Shown here: positions 1-7,983 of the stretch, in pieces
Numbering within the stretch: the first letter of the stretch is position 1
How the letters are laid out: each line of letters begins with the position of its first letter
Assembly: GCF_003610255.1 (NCBI RefSeq)
Contig: NZ_RAPS01000001.1
Span: forward strand, 62,001 to 126,000
Direction: 5' to 3'
DNA from: Streptomyces sp. TLI_171
GTDB taxonomy: Bacteria > Actinomycetota > Actinomycetes > Streptomycetales > Streptomycetaceae
DNA: 64,000 nt
Notes under the pieces: model-generated
Databases searched by the model: none
What the model saw: only the letters and a program-made list of their open reading frames with translations
Told to the model about the DNA's origin: nothing
Position numbers and translations under genes: made by a program

Positions 1-799
1 CGGCGAAGTGGACGCCGAAGCCGATGGTGTCGGGCTCGGCCAGTTCGGCGACGAGGCGGCGGCGGTGGTCGGCGGCCAGGGCGGGGTCGTGGTCGTAGAC
101 GCAGGACCACTCGGGTCGGTCCGCCTGGACCGGGGAGTGCAGGGAGTCGCCGAAGGCGATCAGCCGGGTGCCTCCGCCGGTGATGACGAACTCGGTGTGC
201 CCCGGGGAGTGCCCGCCGGTGATCCGGGCCCGGACGCCGGGGAAGACCTCCTCGCCGTCGGTCACCGTGCGGACGTGCGGGGCGAGGGCGGCGGCCTCCC
301 CGGGCGCACCCCCGGCCCACTCCGGCTCCGCCACCAGGTGCACGGCGGGGGCGAACAGCGGGCGGCCGTCGGGGGCGGGCCGGACGGCCCAGCCGAGGTG
401 GTCGGGGTGCAGGTGGCTGAAGGCGACGGCTTCTAACGTCCCCGGTTCCCGGCCGAGTTCGGCCAGGTTCCGGAGGAGCGCGCCGCCGCGGACGGCGCCG
501 TTCGGGGTGGCCGGGTCGGCGGGCGATGTGTGCGGGCCGAACCCGGTGTCGATCAGCAGTGCGCGGTCGCCGTGCTCCACCAGGAGGCCGCCGAGGCTCG
601 CCACCAGGTGGCCGGTGGCGTCCAGGTACTGCGGGTGGGCGGCCCAGAACGCCTCGGTGGTGTCCGGCAGCCAGGCGCGCGGCCGGCCCTGGATCGAGCC
701 GTCCGGCACGAAGGTCACCGTCGTGTCGCCGAGCCGCAGCGAGCGGAGCCGTCCGGGCCGCCGCAGCCGTTCGTCCGCTCCGGTCCTGGTGTCCACCAT
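1..799 (-). CDS. MBL-fold metallo-hydrolase, C-terminus cut by window edge
   Basis: The reverse strand from the ATG at 799 reads MVDTRTGADERLRRPGR and stays open to the window edge, so the C-terminus is missing. It shows the metallo-beta-lactamase zinc signature SHLHPDHLGW (HxHxDH), then GHSPGH and GDSLHS, which supply the further metal ligands. The N-terminal part contains LLVEHGDRALLIDTGFG, the strand that precedes the metal site. It resembles cytoplasmic MBL-fold hydrolases of the lactonase/glyoxalase type, with no signal peptide. It is divergent from a MarR regulator 138 bp away and the two share a long palindrome, so it is probably the regulator's target. The substrate cannot be told from sequence. 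Confidence 0.87.
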   Translation of the reverse strand, partial: MVDTRTGADERLRRPGRLRSLRLGDTTVTFVPDGSIQGRPRAWLPDTTEAFWAAHPQYLDATGHLVASLGGLLVEHGDRALLIDTGFGPHTSPADPATPNGAVRGGALLRNLAELGREPGTLEAVAFSHLHPDHLGWAVRPAPDGRPLFAPAVHLVAEPEWAGGAPGEAAALAPHVRTVTDGEEVFPGVRARITGGHSPGHTEFVITGGGTRLIAFGDSLHSPVQADRPEWSCVYDHDPALAADHRRRLVAELAEPDTIGFGVHFA

Positions 800-874
800 G
801 GCTTCCCCTCCTGGTCGGTGACGCGGTGTCGGTTCGCCGCCGGGTTCCGTCGCGGCGGTCCTGCCACCATAAGC

Positions 875-916
875 ATCAAGCTAGAAACATTCAAGCTTTA
901 ATGATTCTGGCTTGAT
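875..916. promoter_or_regulatory. 42-bp near-perfect palindrome, probable MarR operator
   Basis: The outer arms are ATCAAGC at 875 and GCTTGAT ending at 916, and the centre is AAGCTT at 893-898. Only three symmetric position pairs fail to match over 42 bp. It lies between the divergent MBL hydrolase and MarR genes, 20 bp upstream of the marR start, where a MarR dimer pair could repress both genes. A TAGGGT -10 box at 925-930 lies 6 nt before the marR ATG. Operator function is inferred from position and symmetry. Confidence 0.65.
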
Positions 917-936
917 GGACTTGCTAGGGTGAGGGC

Positions 937-1374
937 ATGACGACATCCCCCGGAGCGCGGGACGCGCAGGCCGTCGCCGAGCGGGAGCTGTGCGGCCTGG
1001 TGAACGGGCTCGCCCAGCGGATCGCCGAGCACGTGCGCCGTCGCGCCGTCCCGCTGGGCCTCACCGCGGCCCAGGCGACCGCGCTGCGCGAGATGACCGG
1101 GCCGATGACCATGCGGGAACTCGCCGAGCGCATGAGCTGCGAGCCCTCCAACGCCACCTTCGTCGTCGACCGGCTGGAGAAGCAGGGCCTGGTCGAACGC
1201 CACCCCCACCCCACCGACCGCCGTGCCCGGCTCCTCGTCCTCACCCCCGAGGGCCGCGCCCTGCGCGAGCGGCTCCTCGGCCTCCTCGCCGAGGACTCTC
1301 CGCTGGCCGCGCTCACCCCCGACCAGCAGCGCGCCCTCCAGGCCCTGCTGGAGCAGACCGCCACCCTCCCCTAG
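937..1374 (+). CDS. MarR-family transcriptional regulator
   Basis: This 145-residue protein has the MarR winged-helix layout: an N-terminal dimerisation helix (about 10-35), the recognition region MRELAERMSCEPSNATFVVD (about 64-83) and a wing with HPHPTDRRARLLVLTPEGRA (about 90-110), the conserved DRR...LTxxG signature. Length is typical of the family. The ATG at 937 has no good Shine-Dalgarno but is preceded at 6 nt by TAGGGT, suggesting a leaderless mRNA. It probably controls itself and the divergent MBL-fold hydrolase through the palindrome at 875-916. The ligand is unknown. Confidence 0.93.
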   Translation: MTTSPGARDAQAVAERELCGLVNGLAQRIAEHVRRRAVPLGLTAAQATALREMTGPMTMRELAERMSCEPSNATFVVDRLEKQGLVERHPHPTDRRARLLVLTPEGRALRERLLGLLAEDSPLAALTPDQQRALQALLEQTATLP

Positions 1375-1647
1375 CGACTGTGCGCTCGACGCACGGTCAG
1401 GGCCCTGTTGGACCGTCAGGCACCGTGCTGCAGCGGCTCGGCGCTCCTCGCGCCCGAGACAGCCGGCTGACCCGTCAGGCCGCCCCGTCACGGGAGACGC
1501 CCGGCACGCTCCCCCTTTGTCCGGGAACGGGGCCGGGAACGGGCGAACGGGCGGCCCGCCGACGGGGTGTGCGGGCCGGGAAGGGCTACGCTGCGTGGCC
1601 AGGGCGGACGGGAGGCGTGTCCGTGGTGGTGCGGCTTGGAGGCGCGG

Positions 1648-4062
1648 GTGGACGCCGACGGATCGTCAGCGCGGGGCGGGGCGGGTGTGTCGGGGTGGGA
1701 GGCCGTCGCCGGGCCCCGGCCGGACGGTGACGGTGCCCAGCCCGCCGCGGGCCTGTGCGGCGCGGGGCGGCTGTCGATCTCCGCGGACCACGGCTCGATC
1801 GCGGCGTACCGCATCGACGGCCCCGTGACGGTCCATCAGCACCCGCCGTCGGCGGCCGCGCCGGCGCCCCGGCCGGTACGGGTGGGTGTGGTTCCGTCGC
1901 TGGCCTCGGCGTTCCAGCCTCGGGACGGCCTGCGGGGGGCGATCGACAGGGCCCGGGCCGGGCATCCGACGGTGGTGCTCACGCAGGTGTTGTCCGGCGG
2001 CGGCGGGGTCGGCAAGTCCCAACTGGCGGCCTCCTACGCGCACCACGCCCACAGCACGGGCGTGGACGTGCTGGTGTGGGTCGACGCCGCGGAGACCGCG
2101 CAGATCATCGCCGCCTTCGCGGAAGCCGCGGGCAAGGTCGGGGCGCCGGGTGCGGACGGTCAGGACGCCGAGGGCGACGCGGCCGCGTTCCTCGCCTGGC
2201 TGGCCGTCACCGAGCGCAGCTGGCTGGTGGTCCTGGACGACCTCGCCGACCTCGAGAACTCCGGAAGGTGGTGGCCCCGCCCACCGGCCGACGGCAAGCG
2301 GGGCCGGGTGCTGGCCACCACCCGCCGCCGCGGTGCGCTCCTGTCCGGCGCGGGCCGTGCCCTGGTCGACGTCGGCCTGTACGACCTCCCGGAGGCGCTG
2401 GGCTACCTGCGCGAGCGCCTCGATGCCGCCGGTGCGGCGCATCTCCTCGGCGGCCGGGCGGCCGAGCTGGTCGAGGCGCTCGGGCTGCTGCCGCTGGCCC
2501 TCGCGCACGCCGCCGCCTACATGATCAACGAGGACGTGGACTGCGGCGCGTATCTCGACCTGTTCTCCGACCGTGCCTCCCGTCTGGACGCCGTGATGCC
2601 GGCCGACGCGGATGCCGACGGCTACGGGCGACAGGTCACCGCTTCCCTCCTGGTCGCCCTGGACGCCGCCCAGCGGCGCGAACCCGTGGGCCTCGCCGCA
2701 CCCGCGATCCGTCTCGCCGCCCTCCTCGACCCCGCGGGCCACCCCGGCGCGCTGTGGACCACCCGCACGGTCGCCCGTTACCTCACCGACCACCGCGCCC
2801 CGCATCCCAGCGGCTCGGCCACGGCGGCGGCCGAACCGTTCACCCCTGCGCGGGCCCGGGCCGCGGTGCGCCTGCTCCACCAGTACGGCCTGCTCACCAG
2901 CGACAGCCGTGACGGCCACCGTGCGGTGCGCATGCACGCCCTCACCGCCCGCGCCGCGCGCGAGAGCGCCGTCGAGGCCGACGCCTCGGCCGCCCTCCGT
3001 GCGGCGGCCTCCGCGCTCCGGGAGATCTGGCCCGAGCACACCCGCACCGTGCCCGATCTCGCCGCGGTCCTGCGGTCCAACGCCGAGACCCTCGCCGCCC
3101 ACGCCGACGGCCTGCTCTGGCAGAGCAACGCACACCTGGTCCTCTTCGCCGCGGGGAACAGCCTGATCGACGACGGCTTCCACGCCGGTGCCGTCGACCA
3201 CTGGCGCCGCCTCGCCGCCGACGCGGGACGCGTCCTGGGCGAGCAGCACCCCCACGCCGTGGCCGCCCGCGGCCAGCTCGCCAACGCCTACCAGCACGCG
3301 GGCCGGGTCGGGGAGGCGCTCGTACTCGAGGAGCGGGTGGCCGCCGACAGCGAGCGCCTCCTCGGCAGCCGACACCCCGACACCCTCACGGCCCGCCACA
3401 ACCTCGCCCTGTCCGACCGCGAGGCCGGGCGGATCGAGGAGGCCGTCCGGATGCTGCAGGAGGTGGCCGTCGACAGCGAGCGCTCGCTCGGCGAGCAGCA
3501 CCCCCGTACTCTCGTGGCCCGCGCACAGCTCGCCGTCTCCTACCACCTGGCCGGCCGCACCGACGAAGCCGTCAGCCTCCTCGAACAGGTGGTGGCCGAC
3601 ACCGACCGCGCCCTCGGCGAACACCACCCCCACGCGCTCGCCGCCCGGGCGAACCTCGCCACCGCCTACCGCGACGCCGGACGCACCGCGCAGGCCCTGC
3701 GGGTCGACGAACGAGTGGCGGCCGACACCGACCGCCTCCTGGGCAGCCTGCACCCCGACACCCTCACCGTCCGCAACAACCTCGCCAACTCCTACCTGCA
3801 CGCCGGTCGCACGGAGGAAGCCCTCGACCTGCTCGAACAGGTGGCGGCCGACACCGAGAGCGTCCGGGGCGGCCGGCACCCCGACACCCTCACCGCCCGG
3901 AGCAACCTCGCCATCGCCTACTGGGAGGACGGTCGCAGTGAGGAAGCCCTCGACCTGCTCGAACAGGTGGTCGTCGACCGGGAACGCACCCTCGGCGAGC
4001 GCCACCCCGACACACTCATCTCCCGCCACCACCTCGCCGCCGCTCGCCGGCAGCGGCCCTGA
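1648..4062 (+). CDS. NB-ARC/TPR NLR-like ATPase
   Basis: A STAND-type protein of about 804 residues. After a short N-terminus with the strand motif SISADHGSIAAYRIDGPVTV comes the NB-ARC module: Walker A GGGGVGKSQLA (about 117-127), Walker B WLVVLDDLADL, the sensor segment LATTRRRGALL and the LLPLALAHAAAYM motif, a GLPLA equivalent. The C-terminal third is six complete 42-residue TPRs plus a partial seventh. The GTG at 1648 follows GGAGG with 5-nt spacing and is preferred over longer alternatives. Compared with its paralogue at 16883-20185, it lacks the roughly 150-residue N-terminal region and has fewer TPRs. Such proteins act as nucleotide-driven switches in signalling or defence; no effector domain is visible, so its output is unknown. 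Confidence 0.85.
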   Translation: MDADGSSARGGAGVSGWEAVAGPRPDGDGAQPAAGLCGAGRLSISADHGSIAAYRIDGPVTVHQHPPSAAAPAPRPVRVGVVPSLASAFQPRDGLRGAIDRARAGHPTVVLTQVLSGGGGVGKSQLAASYAHHAHSTGVDVLVWVDAAETAQIIAAFAEAAGKVGAPGADGQDAEGDAAAFLAWLAVTERSWLVVLDDLADLENSGRWWPRPPADGKRGRVLATTRRRGALLSGAGRALVDVGLYDLPEALGYLRERLDAAGAAHLLGGRAAELVEALGLLPLALAHAAAYMINEDVDCGAYLDLFSDRASRLDAVMPADADADGYGRQVTASLLVALDAAQRREPVGLAAPAIRLAALLDPAGHPGALWTTRTVARYLTDHRAPHPSGSATAAAEPFTPARARAAVRLLHQYGLLTSDSRDGHRAVRMHALTARAARESAVEADASAALRAAASALREIWPEHTRTVPDLAAVLRSNAETLAAHADGLLWQSNAHLVLFAAGNSLIDDGFHAGAVDHWRRLAADAGRVLGEQHPHAVAARGQLANAYQHAGRVGEALVLEERVAADSERLLGSRHPDTLTARHNLALSDREAGRIEEAVRMLQEVAVDSERSLGEQHPRTLVARAQLAVSYHLAGRTDEAVSLLEQVVADTDRALGEHHPHALAARANLATAYRDAGRTAQALRVDERVAADTDRLLGSLHPDTLTVRNNLANSYLHAGRTEEALDLLEQVAADTESVRGGRHPDTLTARSNLAIAYWEDGRSEEALDLLEQVVVDRERTLGERHPDTLISRHHLAAARRQRP
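3235..4059 (+). repeat. Tandem 126-nt TPR-coding repeats
   Basis: Six full units and one partial unit of 126 nt encode 42-residue TPRs. Each begins near LGxxHPDTLTAR and contains NLA..Y..AGRxEEA and LLEQVxADxER. The units are in frame with no spacers, so this is protein repeat structure and not a CRISPR-like array. Confidence 0.85.
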
Positions 4063-4228
4063 CCGCACTCTCCGCCCAGCGCCCGGAACCGGGGGCGGGA
4101 GGCCACCGCGGGGCTTCGCCGTGTCGCCGCCGACGCCGGGCGCGGAAAGCCTCGGCGTCCATCTGCCCGCGAGCAGTTGTCAAGATCTGTGGACGGGCCT
4201 GTCCGCCCGGGTTCGCCGGTATGGTGAG

Positions 4229-4312
4229 TGCGGGCCGTGACTGGCGCTGAGGTGGAGAACCACCGGGGAGCGGCCTGACGCGCCTCGTCGATGCCGTGCG
4301 CCTGGGCACCTC
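4229..4312 (+). promoter_or_regulatory. ZTP (pfl) riboswitch upstream of folD
   Basis: The leader contains the invariant blocks of the ZTP aptamer in order: CGTGACTGGCG at 4236-4246, a GGTGG/CCACC hairpin at 4251-4265 running into GGGGAGCGGC, and the 3' pseudoknot block GCGCCTGGGCA at about 4298-4308. ZTP riboswitches sense the purine intermediate ZMP/ZTP, which builds up when 10-formyl-tetrahydrofolate is short, and folD is one of their established targets. The Shine-Dalgarno AGGAGT at 4325-4330 lies just downstream. That fits control of ribosome access, but the expression platform was not resolved. Confidence 0.9.
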
Positions 4313-4338
4313 ACTGTGGAGCTCAGGAGTGGCGTGTG

Positions 4339-5196
4339 ATGGAGACTCAGCAGGCACGGCTGATGGACGGTACGGGTCTTGCCCGCCGAATCACCGAGGC
4401 CGCCGCGGCAGCGGCCGAGGACATTCGTCGGCGCGCCGGGGTGTCCCCCTGCCTGGCGACCGTGCTGGTGGGAGAGGATCCGGCCTCGGTCACCTACGTC
4501 CGGATGAAGCAGGCCAGGTGCGCGAAGGCGGGCATCCGCTCGCGGCACGTGACCCTGCCCGCCTCGGTGAGCACCGGCGGCCTGGTGGAAGCGGTCGCCG
4601 CGTTGTCCGAGGATCCGGATGTCCACGGCATTCTGCTGCAGCACCCGGTGGGCGCCCACATCGATGAGCGAGCGGCGTTCGAGGCGATCTCCCCCGACAA
4701 GGACGTCGACGGGGTCACCATGCACTCCTTCGCAGCGATGGGGTTCGGCCTGCCCGGCTTCGTCTCCTGCACGCCCGGCGGGATCATGCGCCTGCTGGAC
4801 GAGTACGAGGTCGACCTCGCGGGAAAGCACGCCGTCGTGGTGGGGCGCAGCCCCATCCTGGGAAAGCCTGCCGGCATGCTCCTGCTCGGGCGGGACGCCA
4901 CGGTGACCTACTGCCACTCCCGTACCCGCGATCTGCCCTCGATCGTGCGCGAGGCGGATGTCCTGGTAGCTGCGGTCGGCCGGCCGTGCTTCATCAACGG
5001 GGCGGACATCAAGCCCGGCGCCGTGGTGATCGACGCCGGCTACAACCCGGGCCATGTCGGCGACGTTGATTTCGACACTGCCCGGCAGCGGGCGAGCCTG
5101 ATCACCCCTGTCCCCGGCGGTGTCGGTCCCATGACCATAGCGGTCCTGCTCGCGCAGACCGTCGACGCGGCTGCACGTCAACTCATCCGCCCCTGA
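4339..5196 (+). CDS. folD: Bifunctional methylenetetrahydrofolate dehydrogenase/cyclohydrolase FolD
   Basis: FolD oxidises 5,10-methylene-THF with NADP and hydrolyses the product to 10-formyl-THF in the cytoplasm. Family landmarks are all present: the YVRMK active-site Tyr/Lys, ILLQHPVGAHID, the PDKDVDG loop, the dinucleotide site VVVGRSPILGKPAGMLL and the C-terminal TPVPGGVGPMT. The 285-residue length is normal. The ATG at 4339 has AGGAGT 8 nt upstream. An in-frame ATG at 4291 falls inside the ZTP aptamer and is rejected. The riboswitch implies induction when one-carbon folates limit purine synthesis, so this may be a conditional rather than housekeeping copy. Confidence 0.96.
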   Translation: METQQARLMDGTGLARRITEAAAAAAEDIRRRAGVSPCLATVLVGEDPASVTYVRMKQARCAKAGIRSRHVTLPASVSTGGLVEAVAALSEDPDVHGILLQHPVGAHIDERAAFEAISPDKDVDGVTMHSFAAMGFGLPGFVSCTPGGIMRLLDEYEVDLAGKHAVVVGRSPILGKPAGMLLLGRDATVTYCHSRTRDLPSIVREADVLVAAVGRPCFINGADIKPGAVVIDAGYNPGHVGDVDFDTARQRASLITPVPGGVGPMTIAVLLAQTVDAAARQLIRP

Positions 5197-5347
5197 CCGA
5201 GGACGAGCGGGCGGCCGGGGTCGGTCTGCCGCTCGGCCGGGCTCCTCTCGTTCGACCGGGACGCCGTTCTCGATTGTGGCGCCGGAGCGGACCGGGACGA
5301 ACAGATGGGCGCCCGCGCGCTTGACGGGTCGTCAGGCATTCGTCGGG

Positions 5348-6232
5348 TCAGGATCGGCGGGAGACCGCTACCCCGGCGAGGCACAGGGCGCCGCCCAGGA
5401 GCGTCAGCCAGCCGGGGACCTCGCCGAGTGCGGCCCAGGCCATCAGGACGACCAGCGCGGGGACCGCGTACGTGGTGGCGCCCATCCGCCCGGCGGTGGT
5501 CCGTGCCAGCGCGTAGGCCCAGGTGGAGAAGGCCAGGGCGGTCGGGAACAGGCCCAGGTAGACCATGTCGATCGTGGCGGCCATGGGCGCCGACCCGAGC
5601 TGCGAGAACAACTGGGGGGTGAACGGCAGGCAGGCGACCGTCCCGGTCAGGCAGCCGAACGCGGTGACCTGGAGGGGCGAGGCGTGGCGCAGCGCGGGTT
5701 TCTGGCTCACCACGCCGGCCGCGTAGGTGACGGCCGCCAGCAGGCAGAGTCCGACGCCGAGGATGGTGCTGCCACCTCCCCCGGACATCGACAGGCCGAC
5801 CACCACCGCACCGGCGAGGGAGACCGCCATCCCGGACAGCAGTCTCCGGGGAAAGCCCTCCTTCAGCAGCCACCCGCCGAGCAGCGCGATCAGCAGCGGT
5901 CCGATGTTGACGAGCATGGCGGCGGTACCGGCCTCCACCTGCCGTTCCCCCCAGTTGAGGGCGACCATGTACACCCCGAACCACAGGAAGCCCGACACGG
6001 CGATCCCGGGCCAGGCCGCGCGGGGCGGCGCGCCCTCGCGCCGGAGCAGCAGCAGGCCGAACAGCGCGACCGTCCCCGTGAGCAGCCGCCCGAGGGCCAG
6101 CGCGCCCGGGCCGTAGTGACTCGATGCGCTCCGGATGGCGACGAACGCGGAGGCCCAGAGCAGCACGGTGGTGACGACGGCCGCGAGGGCTCGGCCGTCC
6201 GGGCGGGCGGCATCGGTGACGGTGGTGTCCAT
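5348..6232 (-). CDS. EamA-family (DMT superfamily) exporter
   Basis: The 294-residue protein has about ten hydrophobic helices arranged as two EamA halves, the first starting VVTTVLLWASAFVAIRS and the second near VGLCLLAAVTYAAGVVSQK. The helix-4 motif NWGERQVEAGTAAMLVNIGP and YALARTTAGRMGATTYAVP, where EamA proteins carry a conserved Ala/Thr-rich segment, are clear. Members export metabolites or drugs across the inner membrane; the substrate is not predictable. It stands alone, convergent with folD. The 150 bp between them hold no gene. Confidence 0.91.
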   Translation of the reverse strand: MDTTVTDAARPDGRALAAVVTTVLLWASAFVAIRSASSHYGPGALALGRLLTGTVALFGLLLLRREGAPPRAAWPGIAVSGFLWFGVYMVALNWGERQVEAGTAAMLVNIGPLLIALLGGWLLKEGFPRRLLSGMAVSLAGAVVVGLSMSGGGGSTILGVGLCLLAAVTYAAGVVSQKPALRHASPLQVTAFGCLTGTVACLPFTPQLFSQLGSAPMAATIDMVYLGLFPTALAFSTWAYALARTTAGRMGATTYAVPALVVLMAWAALGEVPGWLTLLGGALCLAGVAVSRRS

Positions 6233-6513
6233 CCGAGCACGTTACGCGCTGGCGGTGAGCAACCGACAGTGGTTATCGGACATGACGCTGCTGAGCCGGG
6301 CCGGCCACGTCGCCGTCGCCACGGACTCCGGACGCCCCGCCGCAGGCGGGCGTGACGCTCCGGACGGGCCGTCAGCTCGGTTTCCTGACCGGAGCTTTAC
6401 CCGAGGCCCCGTTCCGTCCGTCCGTGCCCGGGTGGATCATGAACTCCCGCCGGGCCCGGGCCGGTCCCGGGCAGGGCGGTGGGTGGGACGCGGACGGGGA
6501 GCGGGGGGGAATC

Positions 6514-7059
6514 GTGGAGTTGCATCTGGCGTACGAGCGCTGGCGGCGGTTCGGGACGGGGGTGGTGTACGCGGTGCTGGCGCTGGCGGCGACCGTGTCG
6601 ACCGGACGGTGGCCGGTGATCGCGGCGGGTGCGGCGGCGGCCGGGTGGCTGGGGGTGCGGGCGGTGCGCCAGGCGGTGCTGTGCGGTCCGGACGGGGTGC
6701 TGGTGCGGGGGCTGCTGTGGAGCCGCCGCATCGCCCGCGCGGACCTGGCCGGAGTGCGCTTCGGGACGGTCCTGCGCTTCGACCGGCGCGGCCGAATCCG
6801 CTCGACGCCACTGTGGGCGTTCCGCCTGCCGCCGCGCACCGCCCGCGGCCGGCGGGTCGCCACCGACAGCCTGCTCGCCCTCGCCCGGTGGACGGACCAC
6901 GTCCTGGCCCGCGACGTCCCGCTCCGCGGCCGTCGCCTGCCCGAGCTGGACGACGCGGCGCTGGACCGCGAGCTGCGCCGGGCCCGGAGCGCTCCGGGCC
7001 CGGTGTGGGAGCGCCACCGCCGTCGCGTCGAGCGCGAGGCCGCGCGCCGAAACTCGTGA
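6514..7059 (+). CDS. Small membrane protein with PH-like C-terminal domain
   Basis: From GTG 6514 (after a GGGGGGA tract) the product of about 181 residues has two adjacent hydrophobic helices (YAVLALAATVSTGRWPVIAAGAAAAGWLGV region, about residues 15-50) followed by VLCGPDGVLVRGLLWSRRIARADLAGVR. This hydrophobic-hairpin plus beta-rich layout is seen in bacterial PH-like (bPH) membrane proteins. The C-terminus is Arg-rich. Longer in-frame starts at 6352 and 6439 exist but encode low-complexity residues without a ribosome site. Function unknown; the bPH assignment is tentative. Confidence 0.68.
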   Translation: MELHLAYERWRRFGTGVVYAVLALAATVSTGRWPVIAAGAAAAGWLGVRAVRQAVLCGPDGVLVRGLLWSRRIARADLAGVRFGTVLRFDRRGRIRSTPLWAFRLPPRTARGRRVATDSLLALARWTDHVLARDVPLRGRRLPELDDAALDRELRRARSAPGPVWERHRRRVEREAARRNS

Positions 7060-7238
7060 CGGATTGCCGTACCACGCGGATCGTTTCCGCAATGCGGTAG
7101 TTCGGCACCAATTCGTCAGTGGACAGAGCTTCTTGACTGGCCATCACCTAAAGGGCTGGTCATACTTTCACCGCGAGTCAGGCAAGGCCTGCTCGCTCCA
7201 CCGCTCCCTACGCTTGCGCGCCACAGAAGGAAGAGTCC

Positions 7239-7889
7239 GTGAGTTCACCACAGCCGGGTCCGTACATCCCGCCCGGCCAGTACGCCCCGGCTCCCGGCGG
7301 TTACCCGCCGCCGCCCCCGTACCAGCAGCCAGGCCCGCCCGGCGGCTACCCGCCGCAGGGACCGTACCCCCCTCAGGGGCCGTATCCACCTCAGGGGCCG
7401 TACCCGCCCCAGGGGCCGTACCCGCCTCAGCACGGCGGCTATCCGGCGCCTCCCGCCCACCCGCACCAGGGCCCGCCCGTCGGCCCCCCGCCGGCCGGCC
7501 CGTACCCGTACCAGGGCCCGCCGCCGGGATTTCCGCAGCCCGCTCCCCCGGCCCCACCGGCGCGCCGGGGTCGCAGCGTCAAGCAGGTGATGTCCGTGGT
7601 CGCGGTGGTCGGCGGTGCGCTCATGCTCGGCGCCTACTACCTGTTCTTCGCGGACTCCGACCCGGCCAACGCCAAGGTCGGCGACTGCGTGCACAATTCC
7701 GGCACGTCCTACAGCCCCTCGGTGTCCATCGTCTCCTGCAGCGCGGGCAACGCGGAGTTCAAGGTGCTGAAGGTCGTGAACAGCAGCAGTGACGGCAGCT
7801 GCGACGACGTGGAGGGCACGGTCAGCTCCTACCACAAGTCGACCCGTCACAGCGGCTACGTGCTCTGCCTGGGCCGCAACACCCACTGA
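7239..7889 (+). CDS. LppU/SCO3897-family membrane protein with PYPPQG repeats
   Basis: The 216-residue product begins at GTG 7239 behind AAGGAAG. Residues 1-105 are Pro/Gly/Tyr-rich, with five tandem copies of PYPPQG encoded by 18-nt repeats at about 7362-7435. A single membrane helix follows (VKQVMSVVAVVGGALMLGAYYLFF, about 111-134). The exterior domain (about 138-216) has four Cys (GDCVHN, SCSAG, SCDDV, LCLG) likely forming two disulfides, matching the LppU/SCO3897 family of actinomycete envelope proteins. The role is not established. A strong hairpin follows the stop codon. Confidence 0.85.
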   Translation: MSSPQPGPYIPPGQYAPAPGGYPPPPPYQQPGPPGGYPPQGPYPPQGPYPPQGPYPPQGPYPPQHGGYPAPPAHPHQGPPVGPPPAGPYPYQGPPPGFPQPAPPAPPARRGRSVKQVMSVVAVVGGALMLGAYYLFFADSDPANAKVGDCVHNSGTSYSPSVSIVSCSAGNAEFKVLKVVNSSSDGSCDDVEGTVSSYHKSTRHSGYVLCLGRNTH

Positions 7890-7898
7890 GCCGCCGCC

Positions 7899-7934
7899 CC
7901 TGCCCTCCGCCGAACGCCCGACGCGGAGGGCAGG
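7899..7934. terminator. Bidirectional terminator hairpin
   Basis: Twelve-bp perfect arms (CCTGCCCTCCGC and GCGGAGGGCAGG) around a 12-nt loop lie between the convergent LppU-like gene and the sigma/GH128 gene. There is no U-tract, as is common in actinomycetes. Confidence 0.75.
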
Positions 7935-7983
7935 CCACGCCGCCGCCGTTCCCGCTCTCCGCTGCCCTCGGGGTGGTGGGGTG

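Noticed and set aside
1375..1647. Possible small gene between marR and the NB-ARC gene
   Set aside because: No frame has a ribosome site with plausible composition; only short inverted repeats are seen.
1666..4068. 800-residue open frame antisense to the NB-ARC gene
   Set aside because: It is a GC-bias shadow rich in Gly/Val/Glu with no family match, while the opposite strand has clear NB-ARC and TPR motifs. The same applies to the large antisense frame at 16769-20290.
4291..4338. Upstream ATG as folD start
   Set aside because: It lies inside the ZTP aptamer, lacks a ribosome site and adds residues absent from FolD proteins.
7362..7435. 18-nt tandem repeats as a possible CRISPR or VNTR element
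   Set aside because: They encode PYPPQG in frame, with no spacers.
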